From Panicum virgatum (Eukaryota > Streptophyta > Magnoliopsida > Poales > Poaceae), in the NCBI RefSeq assembly GCF_016808335.1, contig NC_053141.1, positions 26,836,261 through 26,900,260 on the forward strand: a stretch of DNA of 64,000 nt, in the 5' to 3' direction. The position numbers and the translations under genes were made by a program. Positions within the stretch are counted from its first letter, which is position 1. Each line of letters begins with the position of its first letter. This document shows, one piece after another, positions 54,498 to 64,000 of this stretch. The notes below the pieces were generated by a model that did not search any database, was not told the origin of the DNA, and was given only the letters and a program-made list of their open reading frames with translations.

Positions 54498-55626
54498 AAC
54501 GGTCAGTCGATAAAAGAGTATGCTTAGTAACATTTCTCAAGTTTGATTTTTAATCTATATATGGAAGACAAAAACGAAATTCCTGGAACCTTGTTGATCT
54601 TCCATTTGTCTGCAAGATATTTGGCTCCGTTCTTCGGAGTCGGCTGATGCCCAGCTAGCTCTCACTCCGGCAGCTAGCACAGCTGAACACTACCCTGCTG
54701 CAAGGCTTCAACAAACATTGCTTAAACATATATACAGATAAGCGCGATTCAGATTAATCAAAAGCGTAACATTATCGACACGACGTGCAAGTTATTTTTA
54801 GCACAGTGAGCAGTGGACATAATAAAGAGTTTCAAGTCAGTCAAGCACCGAGATGTTTCAAGTATATGCTCTTTCCTCTATAGCTTTTGTGGCGGCTGAA
54901 GAAAAGTAGAAAGCTAAAGTTTCTTGGTTTTGAGGTTTAGAATATCACATGAACTAATTAAACCTCCTCCGGTGCTGGAACAAATCCAAACGGAAGATCT
55001 TGTGGACAAATGGAAGATCAACAAGGTTTAAGGTTAGCAGATTTACAACATTTTGACCACTTACAAATAATTATTTCATCTTGTAGGGTTAGTAGATAGC
55101 ACTGTCTGCCGATGTCGTATAATTATTTTATTTTGTAAATCATGGATTAAATAGGCTCATTAGATTCATCTCGCGATTTACAACCCATCCGTGCAAACAT
55201 TTTTGTAAATAAATTTTATTTAGTACTCCGAAATAGCAAGATTCTCTTTCAATAAATTTACGCCAAAGGAACTAAATGCGGCCACTTAAACTTGCATTCC
55301 ATTTATAATTAATTAGATGGAGCCGAAGATTCACATATCTAACTAGTTAGACTGAAATATTATTTGAATGGCACATTGATGGTCTTATGGACAAACTGTT
55401 AGCCAGAAAGATACCTTTAGAGTTCACAAGTCAGTCAAAGCACTAAGATGTACTGAACAGTATTATGCATCTTTCCTCTTTAACCGTTTGTCGTGGCAGC
55501 TCAAAGGAGGATAGAATCCCAGTTCTTACTTTCTAGCAAATCTGAATATGATGGTTGCATGACCCGGAATGCGTTGATGGAGTCTATTTTGTTGAACACT
55601 AAAACACTGGAATAGTGTACCTAAAT
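54498..55626. repeat. Intergenic with an inverted and a diverged direct repeat
   Basis: A 34-bp segment (54585-54618) recurs inverted at 54997-55030 with three differences. Separately, 54829-54925 resembles 55425-55530 in direct orientation (CAAGTCAGTCAA.GCAC; CTTTCCTCT). No gene is recognised. Confidence 0.7.
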
Positions 55627-55810
55627 TGTCGGGTACCACGATTAGGGACACCCTAATCAGGGTACTAAGATCGTCTTAAAACGCAAACACATGTTAAGGC
55701 AACTGGGCCCACGAAGGCCCACGGCCTCCTTCCAATCTGAAAGAAAGGAAAGGACTCGACGAAGCCCAGCATGCGACCCATTCGCACCCCTCTCGGGCCC
55801 GCAGGACGAT

Positions 55811-56030
55811 CTCCGCCTCGCTCGAGGGCTCCCGTCGAGACCCTCGACTGCGCCCCGCATCTCCGCCTCGCTCGAGGGTAGCGGAACTACCCTCAAGCGA
55901 GCAACGCATCTCCGCCTCGCTCGAGGGTAGCGAACCAACCCTCGAGCATGCGACTCACCTCCGCCTCGCTCGAGGGTAGCGAACCACTCCCCGAGCATGC
56001 GACTCACCTCCGCCTCGCTCGAGGCCACCC
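55811..56030 (+). repeat. 49-bp tandem repeats in the Gypsy-2 LTR, five units
   Basis: CTCCGCCTCGCTCGAGG recurs at 55811, 55861, 55910, 55959 and 56008. The units lie some 800 bp upstream of the LTR TATA box, where U3 enhancers usually sit. Confidence 0.85.
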
Positions 56031-56794
56031 CTCGGCATAAAGGACAAATGGACCCGCCGCTCAACCACTCGCCGTATGGGGAATTAAAAGCCGACCACTC
56101 CTCCACGGCGCCCAGGACAGACGGTGTCAGACCGCCATTCCTCATGATGATTGCGACCGGAGTCCCATCCGCCGACTTCAGTCACTGCTCCGCCATCCCG
56201 TACACTGTGGCGGCACTGTGAAACCAGCGACGCGGGACAAGACGCGCTTTGCACTGCTCCCGTTACTATTCTGACCACTCCGGCCGTCCGGACTCCACCT
56301 CATCATATGTATGGCCCTGGGCCCACCTCCTACTTGGGAAGGGGTCCGGCGACGCCACGTGCCCCTCCAGGAGGGACGCACAGCCCATGCAGCCGGAGTC
56401 CCAGACCAGCCCCCTCCAGGGTTCCAGGACCTCCACGTGTCTCCCGGACCTCCTAGAGTGCACGCCAGCGCTCCGTCCAGGGGGTCCGGGACTGCCGCGT
56501 GCCCCGCCACCGCTGGTGCACACAAGATCCTGACCTGCAGGGCCCACGGGACCCTACCATGTCACATCAGCAGGATTGTACATCCTACAGCAATGACTAC
56601 TCCATCTGCAGGGGCTGGAAGGACGCCGTCGCGATCTCCGCAAGACTAAGGACGATATCCAGGACGACCGCCACGCCCGACGCCATGCCCCACAGTGTAC
56701 TTCCTACAGTGTTAGACCACTGTACCTCCGCGATTCAGGGGAAAACGACGACTTCCACGTTCCCCCACTCTTATACACTGTCCCTCCTTGTGAC

Positions 56795-56802
56795 TATAAA
56801 AG
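56795..56802 (+). promoter_or_regulatory. TATA box of the Gypsy-2 LTR
   Basis: TATAAAAG in TGTGACTATAAAAGGAGG, with GC-rich leader downstream. Confidence 0.6.
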
Positions 56803-57165
56803 GAGGAGGCGAGCTTCCTTTAAGGGGGCTGGACATTCTGGACTTCAGCGACCACAGTCACCCACACTCGCGATCAGTGTTACACTCTCAGCACTACTAA
56901 GCACTCATCTCAACCGACTCCACTTCTAGCAGAGACCTGGGAGCCTCCCTCCCTCTCTCGCCTTGCTTGTATCCCCTACTACAAGCACTCCGGGTGCAAG
57001 ATAATACAGTGCCCTCGCACACCCCCTTTGGTGGACGTACGGCCCCGCGGCCGGAACCAGGATAAACCGTGCGTTACTGTGTTGCCTCTTGCATCATCAT
57101 CTGGGACGAGGAAACACGCAGCGTTTACTAGTTGGGACCTGGGCCCTCGGGTCGGGACACCGACA

Positions 57166-57190
57166 ATTGGCGCGCCAGGTAGGGGGTTGC
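57166..57190 (+). other. Gypsy-2 primer-binding region
   Basis: ATTGGCGCGCCAGGTAGGGG immediately after the LTR CA end. Confidence 0.6.
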
Positions 57191-57231
57191 TACGTGACAT
57201 TTTCTCTCTTTTTCCCATTTGATCTCCAGGG

Positions 57232-58124
57232 ATGGCGGGCAGATCCAACCAATACTCTATGGGTGTTTCGGATCCGCTCCCAGCAGGACACATGATCCGG
57301 TTCGGGAGTCTCGAGTTCAGAGCAACCAGCAACGGTTACCTCATGCAGCTCCTTTCGCCCAGACGCAACCCCGTCATTGCGACTTCACCAGCCCGGCGCA
57401 GCAGTCGCTCAGGTCAGCGTTCGCGACAAGCACGCGCGGAGCGGCGTCGTGCGGCACGCCACAGCTCCCCCACGTGGGTCGAGGCTGGCATGTCGCAACT
57501 CAGCATCATGGCCAACGGGGCCACTGCTTTGTCATCACGTGCCTCGGCGTCGTCTGCGCCACCACAGTCACCAGCTCCCAGGGGGGCTCGACCTCGCCAT
57601 CGCTCTTCCCCTTCGGGATGCACAACGCTGCCGCCCGCGCCTCGTCAACCAGCGCTAACTTCACCAAGTATGAGGATCTGCCGGGTCATCATCTTCTGTC
57701 GATCCGCAGCCTCATCGCGTCGTCTCCTGACGAATCCTACCTCGAGATGGCGAGCTCAATCGCCGACGACGTCAACTTCTTCATGAACAACTTCACGGCC
57801 GAGGAGGCCGAGGAACATTCTGGGGTCCGTGACCCCGACGCATTCCGCTCATTCCAACTCGCGATGGCCTATTGCCTCACCTGCTCTGAGGACTCCAGCG
57901 AGGGGGATTATGATCCCGCCCGGGAGTGTTTCATGGCTGACCTCGCGGACGAGCAAAACGACAACGCCCCGAGCAACGATGGGGACGGCGGGGCGGACGC
58001 GCAGCCAAACCAACCGGTGGTGCCGCCTGCAGCCCCTTCTTCTTCGTCAAGCTCGGCGGCACGGCAAGCACAGCTGGCGCAGCTCAAGGAGCTTCAAGCC
58101 AAGCTCGACGAGCAGCGTCGGCAG
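57232..58124 (+). pseudogene. Gypsy-2 gag N-terminal part, cut by Gypsy-3
   Basis: The ATG at 57232 (MAGRSNQYSMGVSDPL) follows the primer site. After a change of frame the readable part is LLSIRSLIASSPDESYLEMA, SIADDVNFFMNNFTAEEAEE, LTCSEDSSEGDYDPARECFM and an acidic, then Ser-rich stretch with QLAQLKELQAKLDEQRRQ, typical of the leader part of this grass Gypsy gag. It stops at 58124, where the LTR of another Gypsy begins. The gag core and pol are outside the window if present. Confidence 0.7.
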
Positions 58125-59336
58125 TGTTATCGCCATAAATTAACAGGATTAATTTATGGGCCGAAAGCAAGATGGGTTCAAAGCAGAAGACTAAGAAGGC
58201 TTGTAAATCGGCTCCTGCGTGAGCATTTGGGCCACATGGGCCATGTATCTTTAGATTTAGTTCAAGGTTGGAGATAGAGTCCGATCGGGACAAGATTAGT
58301 TTAGATTGTTTCCCAAGTCTCCGGACTATAAATATGTATCCTTTGTTATTCGTAAGGAGAGCGTCATCACGACTCGCAAACAATAACTCTCGGCGCATCG
58401 CCACCCCTAACCCTAGGGTTTCATCCAAGTAAGCGCCATGCTGCCCTGATCGCTTCTTGCTATCAGGGCAGTATTGTTCTTGCTTTTACCTTGGTATTAC
58501 TCGTACTGAAGCGTTTTTTATGGCGAGTAGTACTAGTTATCATGATGTTCGTAGCATGGCTTTTAGTAGATCTGTTGTGCTTCGTTGCTTATCATCTGCG
58601 AATATCATGTTGTCTCTGTGCAGTCACGTTTCAATCTCATGCTAGTTCTTGTCGCATAGAATTAGTTGCACAGGGGCAACACCCTGCTTCTTTTATGTTT
58701 AGTAGATCTGATCTGTTATGGTTTGCTATTATCTTAAGAGTTGGCGTAATATCTGCTAGGTTAGGCCTTGCAAACGAATTGGATGATCCGGTGGTGTAAT
58801 AGATGCTTTATCTTAGCCTTGATAGGGATTGTTCCGGGAATCGGCTCTTGCTAGTTCTTAGGCCTCTGTTTTGGGTTGTGGTTTAGTTATCTGTTATGTT
58901 CATTAGGCCTAGTCACGTGTAGGATGTTCCGATCTAGCAGTGAAGCTGTTACCATCGTGGATTAGATCAATTAGATTTATTTGAAGCAGTTTTATAGTTA
59001 TTTGCTTTATTTATTATATCTGGATACAATCAGATCCCATCTGACACCGGGACTCGATCGGCTCTTTAAAGCCGATGCAAGAGTCGTCCCGGGGAGCCGA
59101 CCACGGCTCGGACTTACGTTTACATGTGTCTTTGTATGCAGGAAACTGTTCGGAGCACGTCTGCACCCTCCTGATCGGGTATAGGTCAGGTGGCACGCCC
59201 GGTTTTCACACATCGTCCGGGCGCGTGACGGAATTGCGGGCCGTCGACGAGGGAGCAGTGCCTGCCAGCGCCCCAGCAACCTCCCGGCTCTTCGTGTTGC
59301 CCGTCGCTGCTCGCCAGTGGGTTTCGACTGACAACA
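58125..59336 (+). repeat. 5' LTR of Gypsy-3
   Basis: TGTTATCGCC...CTGACAACA. A TATAAATA box is at 58327-58334. The end is set by the primer-site pattern that follows and by TGTT/AACA symmetry. Confidence 0.75.
58327..58334 (+). promoter_or_regulatory. TATA box of the Gypsy-3 LTR
   Basis: TATAAATA in CCGGACTATAAATATG, about 200 bp from the LTR start. Confidence 0.55.
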
Positions 59337-59362
59337 CATTCTGGCACGCCTGGTGGGACCCT
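59337..59362 (+). other. Gypsy-3 primer-binding region
   Basis: CATTCTGGCACGCCTGGTGG follows the LTR end; TGGCACGCC(T/C)GGTGGGAC sites are frequent in this grass Gypsy group. Confidence 0.6.
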
Positions 59363-59388
59363 TCTCGGCAACAACGTCCACTGCAACA

Positions 59389-62300
59389 ATGACTGGAGCT
59401 CAAGATCAAGAACCCGCTCCCAAGCCCGTCACGTATGAAGAGCTTCCTCCTGAACACAAGAAGAAGTATGATGAGATCAAAGCTCTGCTGGAAGCCGATC
59501 TCATCGGCTCTTTTGAGAAGACTCGCAACCATGGCATCAGGTGGAAGGGGTTCTCACCAGAAGGCGCTCTTGACAATGTAGATCTGTCTGTACCATCTGA
59601 AGAGCGCACCAGAGCCCTGCGTCAGGAGATGAACTACATCGTGGCCCATGCGCTTCATCGGCACTCTCAGAGCCTGATGAACGAACTTGAGCGCATGGCA
59701 CATCGCGTCATCCAGGAGATAATCAAGAACCAGTACTCTCCATCGGGGCCAATCCTGGCGAGTCACACAGAGGAAGTTGCACTGCATTCTAGGCCGCAAC
59801 TGCCGTTCTCATTTGCATCTCCCAGACCACAGAGCTCGCCGATCTACATCATCCACAAGATCGGCGGTGATCCTGGAGAAGGCCAGTTCCTCACCGAGCC
59901 ACCCAAGGAGGTTCCGCACGGCTACATGTGCGCCTACATTCCTGACAGCGTCAGTCCAGCATGCTCGGTGCAAATGGTAAACCCAGGAGCTTCTGGAGCA
60001 GACGCGGAGAAACAAGCATGGCTGGCAAAGTACGCTACTGGGCCGAGTGCTGAGCCATCGGCCCCAGGAGTTCTTAGTGTGGAGCAGGTCAGTGCAATAC
60101 TGAGAGACCAGTTCGGCATCCTGCCCAAGAGGAAAGCAATCGGCTATTCCAAGCCATACCCAAGCGACTATGACTTAATCCCACTGCCACCTAAGTATCG
60201 GCTTCCTGAGTTCACCAAGTTCAACGTGTCAGAGGGAGCCAGCTCCATCGAGCATGTGAGCCGATACTTAACGCAGCTTGGGATGATCTCAGTGTCGGAT
60301 CCGTTGAGGGTCCGGTTCTTCAGCCAATCCCTTACAGGCCCAGCTTTTGGATTGTATGCATCACTGGCTCCGGATTCGATTCGGACTTGGAGGCAGCTTG
60401 AAGATCAATTCCATACCCAGTACCATTCGGAGGCTGCTGAAGCTGGAATTGCTGACCTCGCCCAAGTCAGGCAGAAGCGAGGAGAAACTGTGTCAGAATA
60501 CATACAACGCTTCAGAGAGGTCAAGAACCGATGCTACTCGTCGCGCATCACAGAGAAGGAGGCAGTCGATCTGGCTGTCCTGGGACTCGCTAAGCCGATC
60601 ATGGATGCGGCTTTTCAGTTGGAGTTCACATCTCTGGCGCACCTGGTGTAGAAGCTTACAACATACGAGCATTACCATCCTGAGCTGTACCAGGACAAGT
60701 TCAAGCGCCATGTAAACATGGCCCAGGCGGATGAATCTGATGACTCTGGTGAAGAGCAAGAAGTAGCCATGGCAGAGTGGACCCGAGGTGCAAACCCTGT
60801 CCCGTGCAAGTGGGTCAAACAGCAGGGACTTGTGAAGGGCTTCGACTTTGACGTGACCAAGGCGGAGCAGATATTTGATCTGCTTCTCAAAGAGAAACAG
60901 CTGAAGCTCCCAGAAAATCACAAGCTACCAACGCCCCAAGAGCTGCAGGGAAGACTGTACTGCAAATGGCACCACTCGTTCTCTCATTCCACGGGTGAAT
61001 GCAAGGAACTACGTCGTCAGATACAATCGGCTATCGAGCAAGGCCGAGTAATCCTGGCTCAACACACGATGAAGGTTGACACCAAGCCCCTCTCGCAAGC
61101 TAATGTGGTGGAGCTATCAGCTTTCGGATCCGAGGGCCAGGACTTGACATTCCAGATCAACATGGTGGGACCCATGCGCCGCCATGATAAGCAGAGGAGA
61201 GAGGCCGCTTCTGGCAAATGGCCGCAAGATGAATGTGAGCTGGAACATCGGCATGTGACTGAAGAGCAGGTGCGCCACATCCGCAATCAGCTTCCAGCTT
61301 CTACTCGGCTTCTGGAAAAATACCAGTACCAGTACCAGCTACGACGCCGATATGAATCGGAAGAAGACGAGTACGAGCACCGCTCAGGAAGGACATTGGG
61401 GAGGCGCCAGGCTATACGCGACCACTGGCATTGCCCGTTCTTCAGGTACTGTTGGAATTCCGGCATGAGCCGATTACCTACTATAGATGATTGCTTGGAG
61501 TGCAGGCCTCGAGGACACCAGCAGGACAAGACATCAGTGTTCCGGCGCTTGGGGCCCGGAACGCGTCAGGATGACCACGTGAGGCGCCCATCCAGGGGTG
61601 ATTCCGAGCCAGAGGAAGAAGACCGGTACCATCGCCCACGGTGGTGTCCTGACGGGCTTAATCGGTCGCAGAAGCGCAGAGTACAGCGCTTGCGCAATCT
61701 GGAAGAGGCAGAAGCAAAGTATCTTGACGTGCTGAGGAAAGCGCATCCGGATCTCACGGAGCAGGTCAGACGACCGCGAAGGGAGGAAAGGCGCCCTCCA
61801 AGAAAAGAGTGGCGCCCCAAGCAGACAAAAGCCGATGAAAAGCCATCGGCTGATGTGAACATGGTGTTCGTGCTCCCGTCAGAGTTTCGAGCACCCCAAC
61901 CGGAAGAATCGGCCATCGCACAGTTGGATCTGGGCCCACAGCCGGTCATCTTCGAGAAGCCCAAGGAGAAAAGCTACAAGCACCTGAAGGGGTTATATCT
62001 CAAGGGTTTCATCAACGGCAAGCCTGTGAATAGGATGTTGGTCGACACTGGTGCCGCAGTCAACTTGATGCCATACTCTGTGCTGCGCCGATTGGGTCGT
62101 TCTTCTGCCGATCTGATCAAGACCAATGTGATGCTTAATGACTTCAATGGACAGCCATCAGAGGCGATGGGGGTCCTAAACGTGGAGCTGAAAGTGGGCC
62201 GCAAGACCGTACCAACATCGTTCTTCATCGTTAACAGCAAGAGTACATACACAGTGCTGCTTGGAAGGGACTGGATTCATGCCAATTGTTGTATCCCCTC

Positions 62301-62511
62301 CACAATGCATCAGTACCTCGTCCAATGGGATGGCGATGAAGTGGAAGTGGTCCCTGCAGACGATTCCAGTGAGGTCTCGGTTGCAGATATGAACGCCTGG
62401 GATGCGGAAGGACAAGAGCCGATCTCAGGGATCGCCCTGGAAGACTGTGATCGGATCGAGGCGACAAAAAACGGACTGAGGCTGGTCTTATCCACTGGCC
62501 TCACAGAATAG
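59389..62511 (+). pseudogene. Gypsy-3 gag-protease, one internal stop
   Basis: The ATG at 59389 ([20 protein letters not shown]) lies just past the primer site. The frame runs to 62511 and is broken only by TAG at 60649-60651 (HLV-stop-KLTTYEHY), where CAG would give LVQKL. Domains: Retrotrans_gag (YRLPEFTKFNVSEG; YIQRFREVKNRCYS), a CX2HX4HX4C knuckle (YCKWHHSFSHSTGEC), PRWCPDGLNRSQKRRVQRLR, and an aspartic protease with LVDTGAAVNLMPYSVLRRLG at about 62040 and VLLGRDWIH. Gag forms the particle and the protease processes the polyprotein. The same gag order is seen in gag-only Gypsy-1. Reverting one base would restore the frame, so it decayed recently. Confidence 0.88.
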
Positions 62512-62594
62512 ATGCATCCTGGCTAGCCACGGAGTGTAATAGAAATAGAGAGACCGGTCCCAGCGATCGGCCCCAAAAAATAGAAAAATTCTGT

Positions 62595-63147
62595 TTGTGG
62601 TCGGAATTGTTACACCATGCACACATGAAGGCCTGCTCTGGCAGTTGGCCACTCATTGATTATTGGGTTTCGAATGGTACTGAAAATGTAGAAGCGGCCA
62701 GCCCACGCGGTTGGCCAAATAATTTCTCTTGTCATCTCCCTGTGTTTGCCGCTGATTTTTCAGACGACGGCAAACTCGGATACGGGTTCACATCAGCTGA
62801 TGATTTGGAAGAGATTGACATCGGTCCTGGGGATAAGCCACGGCCGACATTTATCAGCAAGAAGTTGGATCCGGCTTTGCGAGGGGAGATGATTGCACTG
62901 CTAAAAGAATACCGGGATTGCTTCGCATGGGACTACACCGAGATGCCCGGACTGGATAGGAGCATAGTCGAGCATCGGCTCCCGCTCAAGAAAGGGTTTC
63001 GGCCGTTTCAGCAACGAGCACGTCAGATGAAGGCCGAAGTCCTAGAAGAAGTTAAGAAAGAGGTGGAGAAGATGCTGGACGCTGGGTTCATCAGGCCGTG
63101 CCGATATGCAGAATGGATCTCTAGCGTGGTTGTAAGGATCACCGAGG
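62595..63147 (+). pseudogene. Gypsy-3 pol start (reverse transcriptase N-terminus), truncated
   Basis: In a different frame from gag-protease the sequence reads DDLEEIDIGPGDKPRPTFIS, YRDCFAWDYTEMPGLDRSIV, EHRLPLKKGFRPFQQRARQM and EKMLDAGFIRPCRYAEWISS, the conserved lead-in of Gypsy reverse transcriptase. It ends a few residues later at the Copia LTR, before any catalytic Asp motif. Confidence 0.88.
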
Positions 63148-64000
63148 TGTCCGACCCTAGAGGGGGAGGGGGTGAATAGGGTCGCTAATCGCTTTTCTAT
63201 CCTAGGGCTCAAACTAATTGCATAAGATAAACCTAACATGTCCTACACATGCTAGTTATGACTAAGGTTTATCTATGCTACCCTCTACTTACCCCAAAAG
63301 ACTTGCAACCTATAGCCAATCCTAATCAAACTAACTAGGAAAGTAAAGGTAAGCAAGAAAGAGTAAATGCAGAAACGTAATGCGGTAAGTAAAGCGGTAA
63401 GGGAGAGGATATGCAAACTCCCGTGAAGACACCAAGACACACGATTTAACGTGGTTCGGTTAGGACACCAAAGTCCCTCCCTACGTCCACGGCCACTTGC
63501 TCACAAAGAACAAGTGTGATACCGAGTCTCTTCGCTTGATCACCGTCTTGCCACGCCTCCAAGGCTCCCGACAAGCAAAGGCTAAGTGACACCAAGTCAC
63601 AAAGACGAGGTCACCGCCACCGTCTATCTCGAAGCGTCACCACGGCACTGTCTTCACTATCTTGGAGCTTTAACACCAAGTAGGGGCCTCCTTCCCCGCA
63701 CAAAGTGTCGTTGCCACTCCACACCAAGTCGGAGGGTCACACGACGAGTACAAGTGTTTGCTTGCCGCAGCAAGACTTCTCTCAAGGGAGCTCTCGCAAG
63801 AACTAATCCCTAATCAAGCACTAAGCACTCTAACAAGTGTGCTTAAGCCTATATGATGTACAATGAAGCTCTATGGTGGTTGGAGATGATCTTTAGCTCT
63901 AGTATACTTCTTTGAACTCCAGCACACTCAAATGGTGCGGCCTTGGGGGTATATATAGGCAGCACAAGCAAATATAGCCGTTGGAGAAAAGCTGCTAGAA
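63148..64000 (-). repeat. Copia-type LTR, runs off the window
   Basis: It starts TGTCCGACCCTAGAGGGGGA, then GGGGGTGAATAGGG, the same edge style as the Copia-type LTRs at 21968 and 28815, where it is the LTR end of a minus-strand element. CGATTTAACGTGGTTCGG near 63440 is a common word in such LTRs. A minus orientation and CGAGG as left target bases are inferred; the other end is not visible. Confidence 0.65.

Larger units (their letters stand above)
55627..57165 (+). repeat. LTR of Gypsy-2
   Basis: TGTCGGGTACC...CACCGACA, 1539 bp, ends directly before ATTGGCGCGCCAGGTAGGGG, a grass Gypsy primer-site pattern. The matching 3' LTR is not in the window, so length rests on the terminal TGTCGG...CCGACA symmetry. 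Confidence 0.8.
58125..63147 (+). mobile_element. Gypsy-3: nested Gypsy element (5' part)
   Basis: A 1212-bp LTR, primer site, gag-protease frame and the start of reverse transcriptase are present. Target-side bases GGCAG precede it. It is inserted in Gypsy-2 gag and is itself cut at 63147 by a Copia-type LTR, so its RT core, integrase and 3' LTR lie beyond the window. Confidence 0.88.

Overview
The window is intergenic DNA of a grass nuclear genome, most likely panicoid (species not determined). I base this on plant Stowaway MITEs, a plant-type DD39D Mariner-like element, CACTA transposons with tnp2-class transposases, grass-type Gypsy and Copia elements, and a met-tRNA primer site. Almost everything recognisable is transposable element, much of it nested and broken. 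I found no intact ordinary host gene. The best candidate is the 3' part of a multi-exon minus-strand gene at about 307-2009, whose four downstream junctions agree in phase.

Layout. 1-4979: the partial gene, a LINE zf-RVT fragment, a small CACTA element, a Stowaway MITE and another MITE. 4980-13875: a gag-only Gypsy element (Gypsy-1). Its 5' LTR is split by a 3.7 kb Mariner-like element (MLE, 5006-8705) that carries a five-exon transposase and a second, convergent gene. The 3' part of Gypsy-1 plus flanking DNA is tandemly duplicated, with a 14-bp inverted repeat at the junction. 13876-21967: gene-poor DNA with a Stowaway MITE and a hAT element with a perfect 8-bp target duplication. 21968-30414: a complete minus-strand Copia-type element with 1.6 kb LTRs, TSD ACCGG and one uninterrupted 930-codon gag ORF but no pol. 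30840-46691: a 15.6 kb CACTA element (TSD TAG) with a tandemly duplicated 5' end, a long foldback, a decayed tnp2 gene and a second gene ending in a Ulp1-like protease. A 4.27 kb element with TACTA...TAGTA ends and its own plant transposase (Transposase_24/Ptta class) is inserted in a tnp2 exon, and a Stowaway MITE is nested in that. 48797-54497: parts of two further CACTA elements abutting each other. 55627-64000: a Gypsy (Gypsy-2) interrupted in gag by a second Gypsy (Gypsy-3, gag and protease readable), itself interrupted at the start of reverse transcriptase by a Copia-type LTR that runs off the end.

How the parts relate. Gypsy-1 and Gypsy-3 share a gag architecture (Retrotrans_gag, CX2HX4HX4C-type knuckle, PRW...QKRR..RLR tail), so an element like Gypsy-3 could be the helper for gag-only Gypsy-1. 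Several broken ORFs are cut by TAG codons where family context predicts CAG or TGG, as expected from methylated-DNA decay. The most unusual signals are the MLE with FDLN-repeat transposase and passenger gene, the palindromic 15-mer ACCGGTCWGACCGGT found in Gypsy-1, the Copia LTRs and (in part) the large CACTA, the CACTA foldback, and the TACTA element. All family assignments come from reading motifs by eye; no database search was run.
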